Source: Mycobacterium sp. EPa45 | Lineage (GTDB): Bacteria > Actinomycetota > Actinomycetes > Mycobacteriales > Mycobacteriaceae | Length of the DNA: 64,000 bases | Reading direction: 5' to 3' | Assembly: GCF_001021385.1 (NCBI RefSeq) | Contig: NZ_CP011773.1 | Span: 2,542,001-2,606,000 of the forward strand | In this document: positions 19,939 to 29,436 of the stretch, in pieces | Position numbering within the stretch: position 1 is the stretch's first letter | Layout: the number at the start of each line of letters is the position of its first letter | Program-made: the position numbers and the translations under genes | Notes under the pieces: model-generated | The model's database searches: none | What the model saw: the letters and a program-made list of their open reading frames with translations, nothing else | What the model was told of the DNA's origin: nothing

Positions 19939-19958
19939 CCGGGGACCTTCGCCGGTGT
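19939..19958 (+). promoter_or_regulatory. weak candidate DosR box before the 95-residue gene
   Basis: GGGACCTTCGCCGG matches 9 of 14 core positions, strong in the left half only. It lies 63-82 bp upstream of the ATG at 20021. Confidence 0.35.
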
Positions 19959-20020
19959 GCAGCCCAGGCTGTGGCCAATAGTGTTGTCTCACAGTCCCTA
20001 TTACACGAGGAGTTCGTGAC

Positions 20021-20308
20021 ATGACCGAGACCGTGCACCAGACGACCCCCGATTCGCCGACGGCTGATCTGGCCGACGAGCTGCGTGAGTCGGCCAAAGC
20101 GGGCCAGCATGCAACCGGACAGGCGTTGCGGAAGTTCCGTGACGCTATCGATGAAGCGATCCCGGGATCCGTTCAGCCGCTGCGTAACAAGATCGTCGAG
20201 GCCGCCCTGGAATTGGCCGATGATCTGATCTCGGCGCAGTACAAATTCAATCGCAGTCTGCTCAAGACCGCAGACCGGGCCCTGAGCAAGGGCGACACCG
20301 ACCACTAG
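20021..20308 (+). CDS. small amphipathic helical protein of unknown function
   Basis: 95 residues, no cysteine, no signal peptide. Long heptad-like helices (ADLADELRESAKAGQHATGQ and LRNKIVEAALELADDLISAQ). GAGGAG lies about eight bases before ATG. It sits inside the dormancy cluster behind a possible DosR box and before a strong terminator, so it may be a dormancy-induced small protein. I do not recognise the family. Confidence 0.7.
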   Translation: MTETVHQTTPDSPTADLADELRESAKAGQHATGQALRKFRDAIDEAIPGSVQPLRNKIVEAALELADDLISAQYKFNRSLLKTADRALSKGDTDH

Positions 20309-20313
20309 GCGGT

Positions 20314-20344
20314 GGTGCCCCGGCCGAGGTTCGGCCGGGGCACC
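20314..20344. terminator. bidirectional hairpin terminator
   Basis: Perfect 14-bp stem (left arm GGTGCCCCGGCCGA) with a 3-nt loop between the convergent 95-residue gene and the hydrogenase protease gene. No U-tract, as is common in mycobacteria. Confidence 0.75.
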
Positions 20345-20413
20345 GAGCACTTCGCTGGCGGGCGCGGGCGCGGGAGATCGTGACCCGGATCGACTCCGCT
20401 AAAGCCCACGCGG

Positions 20414-20869
20414 CTAAACCACTGTTTGAAGCTCGGCGAGAACGGATTCGACAGCCGGGGGCACAGCGGCCGCCACGGCCGTCGAGAGCCCGACACCGTG
20501 GCTGACGTCCTCGATCTCGACCAAGATGACCGTCAATCTTTCAGGTATTCGGCCAAGGGCTTGGCCCAGCGCGTAGATCTCCGGCAGCCCGAGCGAATGC
20601 GAGCTCACGCCCGTGGGTTGCTGTATTTCGCCCGGATTCCATCGTCGAATCCTGCCGGCCACCGCACCGGGTCCGCTGGCCGCATCCACGACAATGACGA
20701 GTGGTGATCCGGTCCAGGCGTCGAGAATCGGGCCGGGGTCGGATGACGACGAGAGCACCTCGACACCGGGGAGTTGGCGTTTGGCGACTTCGGCGGCGAT
20801 CACGAGGCCGACCCCATCGTCGGACCGGTATTCGTTGCCGATACCGATGACGAGCGCATCGCCGGTCAT
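20414..20869 (-). CDS. hydrogenase maturation endopeptidase
   Basis: 151 residues. HybD/HycI-type protease that trims the C-terminal peptide of the [NiFe] large subunit after metal insertion. Nickel-ligand positions are visible: Glu13 in GIGNEYRSDDGVG, Asp62 in VIVVDAASG, His91 in SSHSLGLPE. ATG 20869 overlaps the large-subunit stop by four bases (ATGA), so substrate and protease are coupled. The upstream in-frame ATG lies within the large subunit and is rejected. Confidence 0.9.
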   Translation of the reverse strand: MTGDALVIGIGNEYRSDDGVGLVIAAEVAKRQLPGVEVLSSSSDPGPILDAWTGSPLVIVVDAASGPGAVAGRIRRWNPGEIQQPTGVSSHSLGLPEIYALGQALGRIPERLTVILVEIEDVSHGVGLSTAVAAAVPPAVESVLAELQTVV

Positions 20870-22158
20870 ATGCGGTCGATGGTCAGCGTCAGGAAGTGCG
20901 CCGAGCACGAGATGCACGGATCATGGTTGCGGATCGATCTCTCGCACAACGCTGTCAGTGATGCGTCATCGAGTGACAGATTCGCCGCGACCAGCTTGGC
21001 CATTTCGTACTCGATGGCGCCCTGGTTCTGCGAGGTCGGCGGCACCAGGGTCGCCTCGCGTATCAGTCCGTCGTCGCCGATCTCGTAGCGGTGGTACAGC
21101 AACCCTCGCGGGGCTTCGCTGACCCCGTGCCCGATGCCGCTGCGCACCGGAACATCGACATACGGTCTCGACGGCCGCTCGTATTCGGCGATGATGCGCA
21201 GTGACTCCTCGATGGCGTAGATCACCTCGACGGTACGAACCACGATGCTGCGAAACGGGTTTCGGCACACCGGGCCAAGCCCTGCGCTGGCGGCAGCCTC
21301 AGCGGCGATGGGGGACAGTTTCGAGGAGTTGAGTGAATAGCGCGCCAGTGGGCCGGTCAGGTAACGCTTGCCGTCCAACGTGGCGTGCAGGGCGGTGGAG
21401 TGTTTGACCTGCGCTTCGACGATGTGGTCGCTGAATTCGGTGACGTCGAATGCCGGTCCGTCGCTGCGCTTGAGGCCACCGTTCTCGATGGGATACCGGT
21501 CTGCGTCGGACAACGAAAGATATTCATGGTCGAATTCGATGTCGGGGAAATCGAAATCGGCGATCACCCGCAGCGTCTCCAGCGTGTCGTCGAGCGCGCG
21601 GTGCAGCATCTCGGTCAGCGGTTCGAGGTCGCGTGCGTGTGGTACCGAATAGAAGCCGCCCAGCCGCACGTTGATGGGGTGGATGGCCCGGCCGCCGACC
21701 GTCTCCATCAGCCGATTGCCGGTCTTCTTGATCGCCAGACCGCGGTTGATCAGTTCTGGATGGTCTTTGGCCATGCTGATGGCGTCCGGATAACCCAGGA
21801 AATCCGGTGCGTGCAGCAGAAAGATGTGCAAGGCGTGGCTGTGTATCCACTCGCCGCAGTACAGCAGTCGGCGCAGGGCAGCCAATTCGGAGTCGATCGT
21901 TATCCCGCAAGCATTTTCGATTGCGTTGCACGCACTGACTTGATACGCGACCGGGCAGATACCGCATACCCGCGCGGTCAGGTCCGGTGGTTCGGTATAT
22001 GCGCGCCCTCGCAGGAAGGCTTCAAAGAACCGCGGCGCCTCATAGATGTTGAGCTCGACGCTGTCCACAGCGCCGTCGGCCAGCGTGACGTGCAAGGCGC
22101 CTTCACCTTCAACGCGCGTCAACGCCCCCACCGACAGGGTGCGGATCTCAGGGGTCAT
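20866..22158 (-). CDS. [NiFe] hydrogenase large subunit, group 3b-like (Hyd3 type)
   Basis: 430 residues. Nickel ligands in RVCGICP (Cys65, Cys68) and in DPCISCSAH (Cys415, Cys418), leaving a nine-residue tail after His421 for the protease. The short length, plus companion diaphorase and sulfur-reductase-type subunits, point to the bidirectional NAD(P)-linked group 3b. M. smegmatis Hyd3 is DosR-dependent and recycles reductant under hypoxia, and the location here agrees. Cytoplasmic. Pleiotropic hyp maturation genes are not in the window. Confidence 0.92.
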   Translation of the reverse strand: MTPEIRTLSVGALTRVEGEGALHVTLADGAVDSVELNIYEAPRFFEAFLRGRAYTEPPDLTARVCGICPVAYQVSACNAIENACGITIDSELAALRRLLYCGEWIHSHALHIFLLHAPDFLGYPDAISMAKDHPELINRGLAIKKTGNRLMETVGGRAIHPINVRLGGFYSVPHARDLEPLTEMLHRALDDTLETLRVIADFDFPDIEFDHEYLSLSDADRYPIENGGLKRSDGPAFDVTEFSDHIVEAQVKHSTALHATLDGKRYLTGPLARYSLNSSKLSPIAAEAAASAGLGPVCRNPFRSIVVRTVEVIYAIEESLRIIAEYERPSRPYVDVPVRSGIGHGVSEAPRGLLYHRYEIGDDGLIREATLVPPTSQNQGAIEYEMAKLVAANLSLDDASLTALCERSIRNHDPCISCSAHFLTLTIDRI

Positions 22159-22916
22159 CGGTCGTTCCGTTCGGCGGCGAACCGGGTGACGTTGAATGTC
22201 GAGAAGACGCGATCAACGGCCGCCTCCGACATGCCGTCGCGATGCAACACCGGGATCAAGGCTGCGGTGTTGGGTGTGGCGGCAGGCCCGAAGCAGCCGT
22301 AACAACCGCGGTGATACGACGGGCACAACGCTCCGCAACCGGCATGGGTCACCGGGCCCAGGCACGGAATGCCCTCAGCCACCACGACGCATGTGACGCC
22401 GCGCAGTTTGCACTCGGTGCACACCGTCTTGGCCGGCAACTGCGGTTTGCGCCCCACCAACAGCGCGGCAAGCGTATCGAGGAGCTGGCCGCGGTCGATC
22501 GGGCAGCCCTGGAGTTGATAGTCGACCGTCACGTGCGCAGACGCCGGTGTCGACGTCGCGAGCGCATCGATGTACTCGGGCTTTGCATAGACGATGGAAG
22601 CGAATTCATCGATATCGGCGAAATTGCGCAGGGCCTGGATGCCGCCCGCGGTTGCGCACGCTCCGATCGTGACGAGGATCTTGGACTGATCACGAATCTC
22701 TTGGATGCGCCGCTGGTCGGCCGCGGTGGTGATCGATCCTTCCACCAGCGATACGTCGTAGGGGCCCGCAACCACATCGCTGGAGGCCTCCAGGAAGGTC
22801 GCGATACGCACTTGTCCGGCGATGGTCAGCAGTTCGTCCTCACAGTCCAGCAGCGTCAGCTGGCAACCGTCGCAGGACGCGAACTTCCACACCGCCAAGG
22901 TGGGCGTGTCGCTCAT
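22155..22916 (-). CDS. [NiFe] hydrogenase small subunit
   Basis: 253 residues. Proximal cluster ligands CDGCQ (Cys15, Cys18), [10 protein letters not shown] and the later GCP (LQGCPIDRG), then further cysteines ([37 protein letters not shown]) able to carry additional FeS clusters. No Tat signal, as expected for a cytosolic group 3 enzyme. Overlaps the large subunit by four bases. Confidence 0.92.
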   Translation of the reverse strand: MSDTPTLAVWKFASCDGCQLTLLDCEDELLTIAGQVRIATFLEASSDVVAGPYDVSLVEGSITTAADQRRIQEIRDQSKILVTIGACATAGGIQALRNFADIDEFASIVYAKPEYIDALATSTPASAHVTVDYQLQGCPIDRGQLLDTLAALLVGRKPQLPAKTVCTECKLRGVTCVVVAEGIPCLGPVTHAGCGALCPSYHRGCYGCFGPAATPNTAALIPVLHRDGMSEAAVDRVFSTFNVTRFAAERNDR

Positions 22917-23771
22917 CTACAACTCCTTGACTGCGAGTAGGGGTTCTGCGACGTCATAGCCGACGACCGGTCCGTCTCGGCACAACAGCAGCGGACCCAG
23001 CTGGCAATGTCCGCACCAGCCGATCCCGCATTGCATGTTGCGCTCGAGGGAGACCCGGATGGAGTTGGCGGCCAATCCCTTTCGCATGAGCTCGACAGCG
23101 CCGTTTCGCATCATCGATTCTGGGCCGCAGAGGAACGCGGTGGTGTTGGCTGCCCGCAGAGGCAGTCTGCGCAGCGGTTCGGTGACGAATCCGATTTCGC
23201 CGGACCACCCCTGCACGGGCACGTCGACAGTCAGGTGCACATCGATGGCGCCGTCATCGGCCCAGCGCTGCAGTTCATCGCCGTACAGGAAGTCGCCGCG
23301 GGAGCGGGCACCGGCGATCAGGGTGACCGTGCCGTAGGCGTCGCGGTCGGCGAGCACGCCGAGGATGACGGGCCGAAGCGGAGCGAGGCCGACCCCTCCG
23401 GCCACGATGACGAGGTCGCGCGTTGCAGCGGCCCGCAGGCCCCAGTCGGTGCCGAATGGGCCGCGCATCCCGATCACCGTGCCCGGTTGCGCGTCGTGCA
23501 GCGCGCGGCTCACCGCACCCACCGAGCGGATGGTGTGGGTGATGGTGGCATCGGTGCCGTCGGTCAGACCGCTGACCGAGATGGCGACTTCGCCGATCCC
23601 GAAGGCGTACATCATCATGAATTGCCCCGGCAGCGGCGCGGTCAGCGGTTCGTCCACCGGTTCCAGCTCCACCGTGGCTGAATCATGGTTCTCGGCCACC
23701 CGGGCGCGCACGCGATACGGGACCGGGGTCATTGCGGCCGGCGTGGCCGGACAGGTGATGCTGTCAGTCAT
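22917..23771 (-). CDS. hydrogenase FAD/NAD(P)-binding diaphorase subunit (HyhG-like)
   Basis: 284 residues. Ferredoxin-reductase fold. Flavin part with [23 protein letters not shown](P) part with [15 protein letters not shown], and a C-terminal 2Fe-2S motif [20 protein letters not shown] as in HydG/SudB/PyrK-like subunits. It passes electrons between NAD(P)H and the FeS chain. ATG 23771 lies within the last codons of the preceding subunit (8-nt overlap); a longer in-frame reading intrudes on that gene and is rejected. Confidence 0.9.
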   Translation of the reverse strand: MTDSITCPATPAAMTPVPYRVRARVAENHDSATVELEPVDEPLTAPLPGQFMMMYAFGIGEVAISVSGLTDGTDATITHTIRSVGAVSRALHDAQPGTVIGMRGPFGTDWGLRAAATRDLVIVAGGVGLAPLRPVILGVLADRDAYGTVTLIAGARSRGDFLYGDELQRWADDGAIDVHLTVDVPVQGWSGEIGFVTEPLRRLPLRAANTTAFLCGPESMMRNGAVELMRKGLAANSIRVSLERNMQCGIGWCGHCQLGPLLLCRDGPVVGYDVAEPLLAVKEL

Positions 23772-24855
23772 CGTCGTGTTCCTGAGCCAGGACGTGCATT
23801 TCCTCGGTGATGTCGATTCCCGTCGGACACCATGCGATGCAGCGCCCACAGCCCACACATCCACTGCTGCCGAACTGGTCGTGCCACGTGCCGAGCTTGT
23901 GTGTGATCCAGTGCCGATACCGCGACGGTCCGGATTGCCGCACACTGCCCTCGTGCACGAATGTGAAGTCGAATTCGAAGCACGAGGCCCAGCTCATCCA
24001 CCGTTCGGCATGCTGGCCGGTGAGGTCGTTGACGTCCTCGACGCTGGTGCAGAAGCAGGTGGGACACGCCATCGTGCAGTTGCCACACGTGAGACATCGA
24101 CTGGCCACCTCATCCCAGTGCGGTGACTCGCGGGATTCGATCAAGAGTTCACGCAGATCGCCGGTGGGCATCTGCCGGCCCATATGATGAGCAGCCTCGG
24201 CCACTTCGTCTCGTGCCGAGGCGATTTCATCTGTGCTGGCGTCCCGATGGGGGAGTGCGGCCAGTACCTCGGCTCCGTCGTCGCTGCCCACGTCCACCAG
24301 ATACCGGCGGCCGCGGTCGTCGACGCGTTCGGTCAGCGCGAGGTCGTAGCCCGGACCGACCTCGGGCCCGGTTCCCATGGATGCGCAAAAGCACAGACTG
24401 CCCGGCTCAGTGCAGTTGACCGCTACCACGAAGGCCCGTCGCAGCCGTCCCGTGAATCCCCGATCCGGGTGGCTTGCCTTGCCCAAGACGGTGTTCAGCA
24501 CCGCGATCGCGGCAAGATCGCAGCCTCTCACCCCGAGAAAGGCATAGGTCGGCGGATCTTCTGGTTCGGTGCCGTCGGATGACCACAGTTGTTGCCGCGG
24601 CGGATGCAGGAACTGCTTCCACGACTGGGGGCCCGCCGAGTGGCCGAACGCGGCCTCGTCGTCCCGTCGGCGCAATCGGTAGTGTCCCGGACCCACATCG
24701 ACGCCCCAACCCACGGGGAGTTCAGCAGCGGAGGTGATCTCGGCCAGCACGATTGCGTTCCCCGACACGGTGGGACCCACCACCCGGTATCCGCGGTCGA
24801 TCAGCGCTGATACCAGCTGCGCCAACCCTGCAGCGTCGATCACCGCGTTTGTCAT
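23764..24855 (-). CDS. hydrogenase 4Fe-4S subunit (HyhB/sulfur-reductase-like)
   Basis: 363 residues. N-terminal domain with LGVRGCDLAAIAVLN and SLCFCASMGTGP, then two ferredoxin motifs, CLTCGNCTMACPTCFC and CVGCGRCIAWCPTGID. This matches the beta subunit of group 3b hydrogenases, which in archaea has sulfur reductase activity. First gene of the five-gene hydrogenase operon; two DosR-like boxes lie 37-50 bp before its ATG. Confidence 0.9.
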   Translation of the reverse strand: MTNAVIDAAGLAQLVSALIDRGYRVVGPTVSGNAIVLAEITSAAELPVGWGVDVGPGHYRLRRRDDEAAFGHSAGPQSWKQFLHPPRQQLWSSDGTEPEDPPTYAFLGVRGCDLAAIAVLNTVLGKASHPDRGFTGRLRRAFVVAVNCTEPGSLCFCASMGTGPEVGPGYDLALTERVDDRGRRYLVDVGSDDGAEVLAALPHRDASTDEIASARDEVAEAAHHMGRQMPTGDLRELLIESRESPHWDEVASRCLTCGNCTMACPTCFCTSVEDVNDLTGQHAERWMSWASCFEFDFTFVHEGSVRQSGPSRYRHWITHKLGTWHDQFGSSGCVGCGRCIAWCPTGIDITEEMHVLAQEHDDD

Positions 24856-24891
24856 GGGGTAATGGTGCGCCCCCCGCAGCAGCCGGAGGGA

Positions 24892-24926
24892 TGGTCTTGG
24901 GTCCCCAGCTGAGCGTCAAAGGTCCT
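24892..24926. promoter_or_regulatory. two candidate DosR boxes upstream of the hydrogenase operon
   Basis: 24892-24905 and 24913-24926 each match about 9 of 14 positions of the DosR core (GGGACCCAAGACCA and AGGACCTTTGACGC when read on the minus strand). Paired sites upstream of a start codon are usual for DosR promoters. Confidence 0.45.
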
Positions 24927-24945
24927 CGCCGGGGACCGGCCCCAG

Positions 24946-25821
24946 TTACCCCCGGATGCAGTAAAGGGCTGCCCCGGCCGTGATTCCGGAGCCTGCCGCA
25001 ATCAGGAGGGCAAGACCACCGCCGTCGAACTCGCCGATTGCGCGACCGAAGGCCGCCGCGAGCGAAGCGGTGTGCATCGATTCGTCGTCGGCAGCGCGGA
25101 TCCGATCGGGTGCCACCCCCAACTTGTTCGCCAGCGACACACGGTATCCCCGCCACGCCGGCGCAACGACGATTGCGTCGACCTCTGCGACCGTGCGCGA
25201 GGACGCGCTCAGGCAGCGCTGCGCAGCCAGGGCTGCGGCGGCGGCGAAATGTTCATCACAGGCAGGGGAGCGCTCGACGCGCAGAACGTTCTTGTGGTCT
25301 ATCAGACCGACTGTGGCACTGAATGTCTCGCCCTGATCGGGAATGCTTGCCCAGTGCACTCGTCCGAGCCCGGCATCGCCGTCGGCCCGGCTGCACAAGA
25401 GGGCCGCCCCCGCCGGCGAGAACGGAAAGTGTTCGCTCATCCCGTGGCCCGGATCGGCGTCGCTTGCGACGACCATTGCACAGTCGATGGTTTTCGACGT
25501 GAGAAAACCGTCGGCGATCTGCAAGGCGGTGAGGACTCCGCAGGCGCCGTTGGCGACGTCGAAGGAGAATGTTCCATGTGTGCCCGAATGCGGATCTTCG
25601 GGATTGGCGCCGACGTCTTCTTGGATCAACGCGGCGAGGGCCGGCTCGCCGAGGTTGCGGTCGCGATAGATTCCCGCGTTGATCAGAAGGTCGACGTCGT
25701 GCGGCCGTCGTCCCGCCATCCGGAGGCAGTCCTGTGCGGTGCTCACTGCGAGGTGCAGGGCGCTGTGCCGGTGACGCCACCGGCTCCTGCCGACGGCGAC
25801 CTGTTCGATCACGGTACCCAT
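24946..25821 (-). CDS. thiolase-fold ketosynthase-III-like protein with incomplete active site
   Basis: 291 residues, shorter than FabH (about 320-335). Nucleophile-type Cys94 in DVANGACGVLTAL is present. At the places where the His and Asn of the KASIII triad are expected, I read VAPAWRGYR and DDESMHTASL. The canonical HQ-type His and NTAS-type Asn are therefore missing, although a His is present one residue away. It overlaps the other ketosynthase gene by 13 bases. It may act as a non-condensing partner, a hydrolase-like or acyl-transfer protein, or a heterodimer subunit. Confidence 0.7.
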   Translation of the reverse strand: MGTVIEQVAVGRSRWRHRHSALHLAVSTAQDCLRMAGRRPHDVDLLINAGIYRDRNLGEPALAALIQEDVGANPEDPHSGTHGTFSFDVANGACGVLTALQIADGFLTSKTIDCAMVVASDADPGHGMSEHFPFSPAGAALLCSRADGDAGLGRVHWASIPDQGETFSATVGLIDHKNVLRVERSPACDEHFAAAAALAAQRCLSASSRTVAEVDAIVVAPAWRGYRVSLANKLGVAPDRIRAADDESMHTASLAAAFGRAIGEFDGGGLALLIAAGSGITAGAALYCIRG

Positions 25822-26909
25822 TGACCCACCAGCTCTTCGTCCAGCGTCAGTAAAACAACACCGATTTCCAGCCCGGATGCCAGCGCGATCAGCGCGACGG
25901 TTTCGCCGGGACGGATGCGATGTGCCTGGAGTTCCTCGATGAGTGCGACGGTGTGGGTGGTCGACGCCGTGTTGCCGTATCGGTCGACGGTGATCACGGC
26001 ATCGTGTCGCGGGTTGTCGCCGAATTCGTCGGTGAGCTTGGCCATGCCCTTGCGGATCGCGCGGGCCGAAGTCTGGTGGGTTATCACCTGGTCGATATCG
26101 TGTATCGAGATGCCAACCGTATCAAGCACTTCGTGCAACAACAGTGGAGTGTCGGACATCGCAGCCCGATGGATTCCGCGCGCATCGGTAAACATCCGGC
26201 CGCCGGGATCGTCTCCTTTCGGATAAGCCAAACAAAGCCGGCTGTAGTCCGCCACAGTGGTGAAGCCGGCCAGACTTATCCCGGCCGAGCCGACCGGTGC
26301 ACGCTCCAGCAGAAGTGCCGCGCCGGCGTCGCCAAGTGTCAGGCACGCCAGCTCCTTGCTCATGATGGAGCGGATATGGCGAGCCGCGTTCTGGCCGAGC
26401 TGCGAGATGTACTCACCGCTGACCACCAATGCCCGCTCGATGATGCCCTGTCTGATCCAATTGTTCGCAATGGTCACGCCGGTGAGCATGCCCGCACAGG
26501 CATTGGAGACGTCGAACGTCAACGCCGTCTCGGCGCCGATCCCGATCGCCACCGCGCTGCTCATCGTCGGTTCCAGCCACTGGGTGAGACCGTCGCGGAA
26601 TTTGGTGATGCTGCAGCTGATTACGGCATCGATCGAATCGGCCGCTCGCTGGGACCTGGTCAGACAATCCAGTGCCGCCGTGGTGGCCAGGGTGTAGGAA
26701 TCCTCGTCGCCCACCGACACCCGGCGCTCCCGGATCCCCGTCAGCCGTTGAAGATCGATGTGAGTCCGATGACGCGTGGTCGACATCAACTCGTCGGTCG
26801 TGAGGTGGGTGGACGGCAGGTGCCGGCCCGCGCCGGCCAGGCGCGTGTGAAACAGCGCTTCCTCGCCGCCCTCGGACGGTTCCATCATCAACCAACGCTT
26901 GCGCGTCAT
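25809..26909 (-). CDS. 3-oxoacyl-ACP synthase III-like (FabH/HMG-CoA-synthase-like)
   Basis: 366 residues from ATG 26909. Complete triad Cys138 (DVSNACAGML), His278 (VITHQTSARA) and Asn313 (YGNTASTT), plus the IRERRV segment near residue 59. It would condense an acyl-CoA starter with an extender on the neighbouring ACP, or form a C-C bond of another kind; substrate unknown. An upstream longer frame lacks conservation and includes the DosR-like box region. No strong ribosome-binding site is seen. Confidence 0.8.
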   Translation of the reverse strand: MTRKRWLMMEPSEGGEEALFHTRLAGAGRHLPSTHLTTDELMSTTRHRTHIDLQRLTGIRERRVSVGDEDSYTLATTAALDCLTRSQRAADSIDAVISCSITKFRDGLTQWLEPTMSSAVAIGIGAETALTFDVSNACAGMLTGVTIANNWIRQGIIERALVVSGEYISQLGQNAARHIRSIMSKELACLTLGDAGAALLLERAPVGSAGISLAGFTTVADYSRLCLAYPKGDDPGGRMFTDARGIHRAAMSDTPLLLHEVLDTVGISIHDIDQVITHQTSARAIRKGMAKLTDEFGDNPRHDAVITVDRYGNTASTTHTVALIEELQAHRIRPGETVALIALASGLEIGVVLLTLDEELVGQWVP

Positions 26910-26967
26910 TGATCCATCGTGGGTTGAGCCGCCGTCAACTGATAGGGAGCATTGGACACCGGCCACC

Positions 26968-26981
26968 GGGACCTTGGGCCC
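26968..26981 (+). promoter_or_regulatory. candidate DosR box between ACP and ketosynthase genes
   Basis: GGGACCTTGGGCCC matches 11 of 14 core positions and is itself nearly palindromic. It lies 59 bp before the ketosynthase ATG and 11 bp past the ACP stop, so an internal dormancy promoter may drive the two ketosynthase genes. Confidence 0.6.
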
Positions 26982-26991
26982 TTGATAGCGA

Positions 26992-27246
26992 TCAAAGACG
27001 CTGCGCCTGGGAATGAGTGACGTAATCGACCAAATCGGACAACGTCCGCAACGACTGGTAGTCAGCCTCAGGGATCTCGACCTGCAATCGCTTGTGAATC
27101 CCGATCAGGAAGTTCAGCCAGTCCATCGAGTCGAGATCGACTTGGTCACGCAACAGCATGTCGTCGCTGATGTCGTCGGCGTCGACCTCCGGTGCGATGG
27201 TGGTGAGTACGGCCAGGATCTCGGCGCGAATATCGTTGTCTGCCAT
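26992..27246 (-). CDS. acyl carrier protein
   Basis: 84 residues, acidic, three to four helices, with the phosphopantetheine Ser40 in DLDSMDWLNF (DSx variant of DSL). Lies between the E2 and ketosynthase genes with an 8-bp gap to E2, so it is probably the carrier for the ketosynthases. A dedicated ACP inside a 2-oxoacid dehydrogenase operon is unusual. No phosphopantetheinyl transferase is nearby. Confidence 0.9.
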   Translation of the reverse strand: MADNDIRAEILAVLTTIAPEVDADDISDDMLLRDQVDLDSMDWLNFLIGIHKRLQVEIPEADYQSLRTLSDLVDYVTHSQAQRL

Positions 27247-27253
27247 CGTCAGT

Positions 27254-28462
27254 TCACTTCTCTAGGAGGTCGGGCTGCTGCAATAGCTCGTTGATCGCGG
27301 CGAGGAATAGTGCGCCGCGGTGGCCGTCGCTGGCCCGATGGTCGGCCGCCAGCGTGGCTTGAACTGTGGTACCGATGCGGATTCCGCCGTCGACCGCGCA
27401 CACTCGCTGCGCCGGCTTTCCGAATCCGACGAGAGCCACCTGCGGTGGGTAGATGACGCCAAAGACGGTATCGACGCCCTGATCGCCGAGGTTGGTGACC
27501 GTGATGGAGGGATCCGACATCTCCGAGCTGCGTAGCGAACCGGCCCGTGCACGGGCGACCAGGTCGGTGAGTTCAGCCATCAGATCGTCGAGATTCTTGT
27601 CGGCCACGTCGTGGATGGCGGGCGCGACGAGCCCGCCGCCGCGCAGCGAGATCGCCACCCCGACGTGGACCGCCGACGCGCCGTCGAATTTGTCGTCGCG
27701 CCAGAACCCGTTGAACTCTTTGAAGCGTTGCGCGGCCACAGCAACAGCTTTCAGTTGGAGTACCGCCGGCAGGATTCGCTCGGTGATGGGTCGCTCGGCG
27801 TTGCGATCGGCCAACCAGGTGAGCGTCTTGTCCAGCAGGATCTCGTCGGCGAGATAGTAGTGCGGGATCTCCCGCTTCGACCGACTCATCGCCGCTGCGA
27901 TGGACCTGCGCATCTCGGCGCCGCGATCCTTGACGCTACGCTTGGCTTCCGGTGGCTTCGCTGCCGCGGCGGCGTGTTCGACGTCGCTGAGCGTGACAGC
28001 TCCCTGCGGGCCCGTCCCGGCGACGGCCTCGACGTCGACGCCCAGGGACAGCGCCAAGCGGCGCGCGGCGGGCGAGACCCACCGGCGATGCGCAGGCCGT
28101 GTCTCTGAGGGTGCGGCCGGCGCCATGACAGTGCGGACCGGCTCGCGTGGCTGCTCGGGGGCCCCGATTACTTCTGCTGGCGCAACGTGCTTTTCAGGGG
28201 CGGCCGCGGCGGATTCCGCGGTCTCACCGGGTTCGAGCAGGGTTGCCAGAGCTGTTCCGACTTGGACGGTTTCACCGACCGGTACCAGCAGCTCGTGCAC
28301 GGTGCCTTCGTGCCAGCATTCGACTTCCACCGCGGCCTTGGTGGTCTCCACCACCGCGACCACCTGTCCGCGGGTGACGGTGTCACCCGGCTTGACGAGC
28401 CACTCGTTCAGCGTGCCCTCGTCCATGTCGGACCCGAGCGCGGGCATCTGGAACTGGATCAT
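27254..28462 (-). CDS. 2-oxoacid dehydrogenase E2 (dihydrolipoamide acyltransferase)
   Basis: 402 residues. Single lipoyl domain with Lys42 ([11 protein letters not shown]), an Ala/Pro/Glu linker, an E3-binding domain ([25 protein letters not shown]), and a catalytic domain ending with [13 protein letters not shown] that contains the active-site His and Asp. Forms the core of a complex with the E1 alpha/beta subunits encoded just upstream (ATGA overlap). No E3 (lipoamide dehydrogenase) gene is in the operon, so it must borrow E3 from elsewhere. Confidence 0.92.
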   Translation of the reverse strand: MIQFQMPALGSDMDEGTLNEWLVKPGDTVTRGQVVAVVETTKAAVEVECWHEGTVHELLVPVGETVQVGTALATLLEPGETAESAAAAPEKHVAPAEVIGAPEQPREPVRTVMAPAAPSETRPAHRRWVSPAARRLALSLGVDVEAVAGTGPQGAVTLSDVEHAAAAAKPPEAKRSVKDRGAEMRRSIAAAMSRSKREIPHYYLADEILLDKTLTWLADRNAERPITERILPAVLQLKAVAVAAQRFKEFNGFWRDDKFDGASAVHVGVAISLRGGGLVAPAIHDVADKNLDDLMAELTDLVARARAGSLRSSEMSDPSITVTNLGDQGVDTVFGVIYPPQVALVGFGKPAQRVCAVDGGIRIGTTVQATLAADHRASDGHRGALFLAAINELLQQPDLLEK

Positions 28463-29436
28463 GATGCATCACCCAAGAGGCCCTTGACGGCCGCCACGAT
28501 CTTGTCCGGCTGTGGCAAGGCGGCTTGTTCGAGGTGTTTGGCGTACGGCATCGGGACTTCGGCACTGCACACCCGTGCCACCGGTGCGTCGAGGTCGAAG
28601 AATGCGTTCTCGACGATGCGTGCGACGATCTCTGCCGCCAGACTGCCCGATTGCCAGGCTTCGTCGACCACGACCGCCCGATGCGTCTTGCGGACAGATT
28701 CGATGATCGTGTCGGTATCCAGGGGGCGCAATACGCGCAGATCGATGACCTCACAGTCGATGCCGGCCAAGGACAGCTCGTTGGCCGCGTCCAAGGCTTT
28801 GGGCAGGCAACCGCCGTAGGTGATCAACGTGACGTCAGATCCGGACCGACGGATCGCCGCGCGGGAAATGTCGGTCGCAGTCAGGTTCTCGGTGTCCGTT
28901 GCGGTGTTGTAGAGCTGGACATGCTCGAAGATGATCACCGGATCGGGGTCGGCGAGCGCGGTGCCGAGCATGCCGTACGCATCCTGGACCGTCGCCGGCG
29001 CAACCACTTTGATGCCGGGGATGTGGGCGTACCAGCATTCCAGGCTGTGTGAATGCTGGGCGGCCAGCTGCCGGCCGGCACCTGTGGCCATCCGCACGAC
29101 CAACGGGACCGAGAACTGCCCGCCGGACATATGTCGCAGCGCGGCAGCGGTGTTGACGATCTGGTCGAGGGCCAGCAGGCTGAAGTTCACGGTCATGATT
29201 TCGACGACGGGCCGCAGGCCGCCGAGCGCCGCGCCGATTCCGACACCGACGAATCCCAACTCCGACAGTGGGGTGTCTCGGACCCGTTCGGGACCGAACT
29301 CGTCGAGCAGCCCCTTGGAGACCGCATAGGTGCCGCCGTAACGTCCCACGTCCTCGCCCATCAATATCACGCGCGGATCGTCCTGCAGTGCGTCCCGGAG
29401 CGCGTCATGCATGGCGGCGCGGTATGTGGTCTTCAT
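28459..29436 (-). CDS. 2-oxoacid dehydrogenase E1 component, beta subunit
   Basis: 325 residues. AcoB/PdhB type: [16 protein letters not shown] start ([18 protein letters not shown]), [54 protein letters not shown], and a C-terminal transketolase domain with [16 protein letters not shown]. Forms the thiamine-diphosphate heterotetramer with the alpha subunit. Substrate (pyruvate, acetoin or branched-chain oxoacids) cannot be fixed by reading. Confidence 0.92.
   Translation of the reverse strand: MKTTYRAAMHDALRDALQDDPRVILMGEDVGRYGGTYAVSKGLLDEFGPERVRDTPLSELGFVGVGIGAALGGLRPVVEIMTVNFSLLALDQIVNTAAALRHMSGGQFSVPLVVRMATGAGRQLAAQHSHSLECWYAHIPGIKVVAPATVQDAYGMLGTALADPDPVIIFEHVQLYNTATDTENLTATDISRAAIRRSGSDVTLITYGGCLPKALDAANELSLAGIDCEVIDLRVLRPLDTDTIIESVRKTHRAVVVDEAWQSGSLAAEIVARIVENAFFDLDAPVARVCSAEVPMPYAKHLEQAALPQPDKIVAAVKGLLGDAS

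Noticed and set aside
25920..26912. 330-codon plus-strand frame under the ketosynthase
   Set aside because: Antisense shadow; Arg/Gly/His-rich without a domain.
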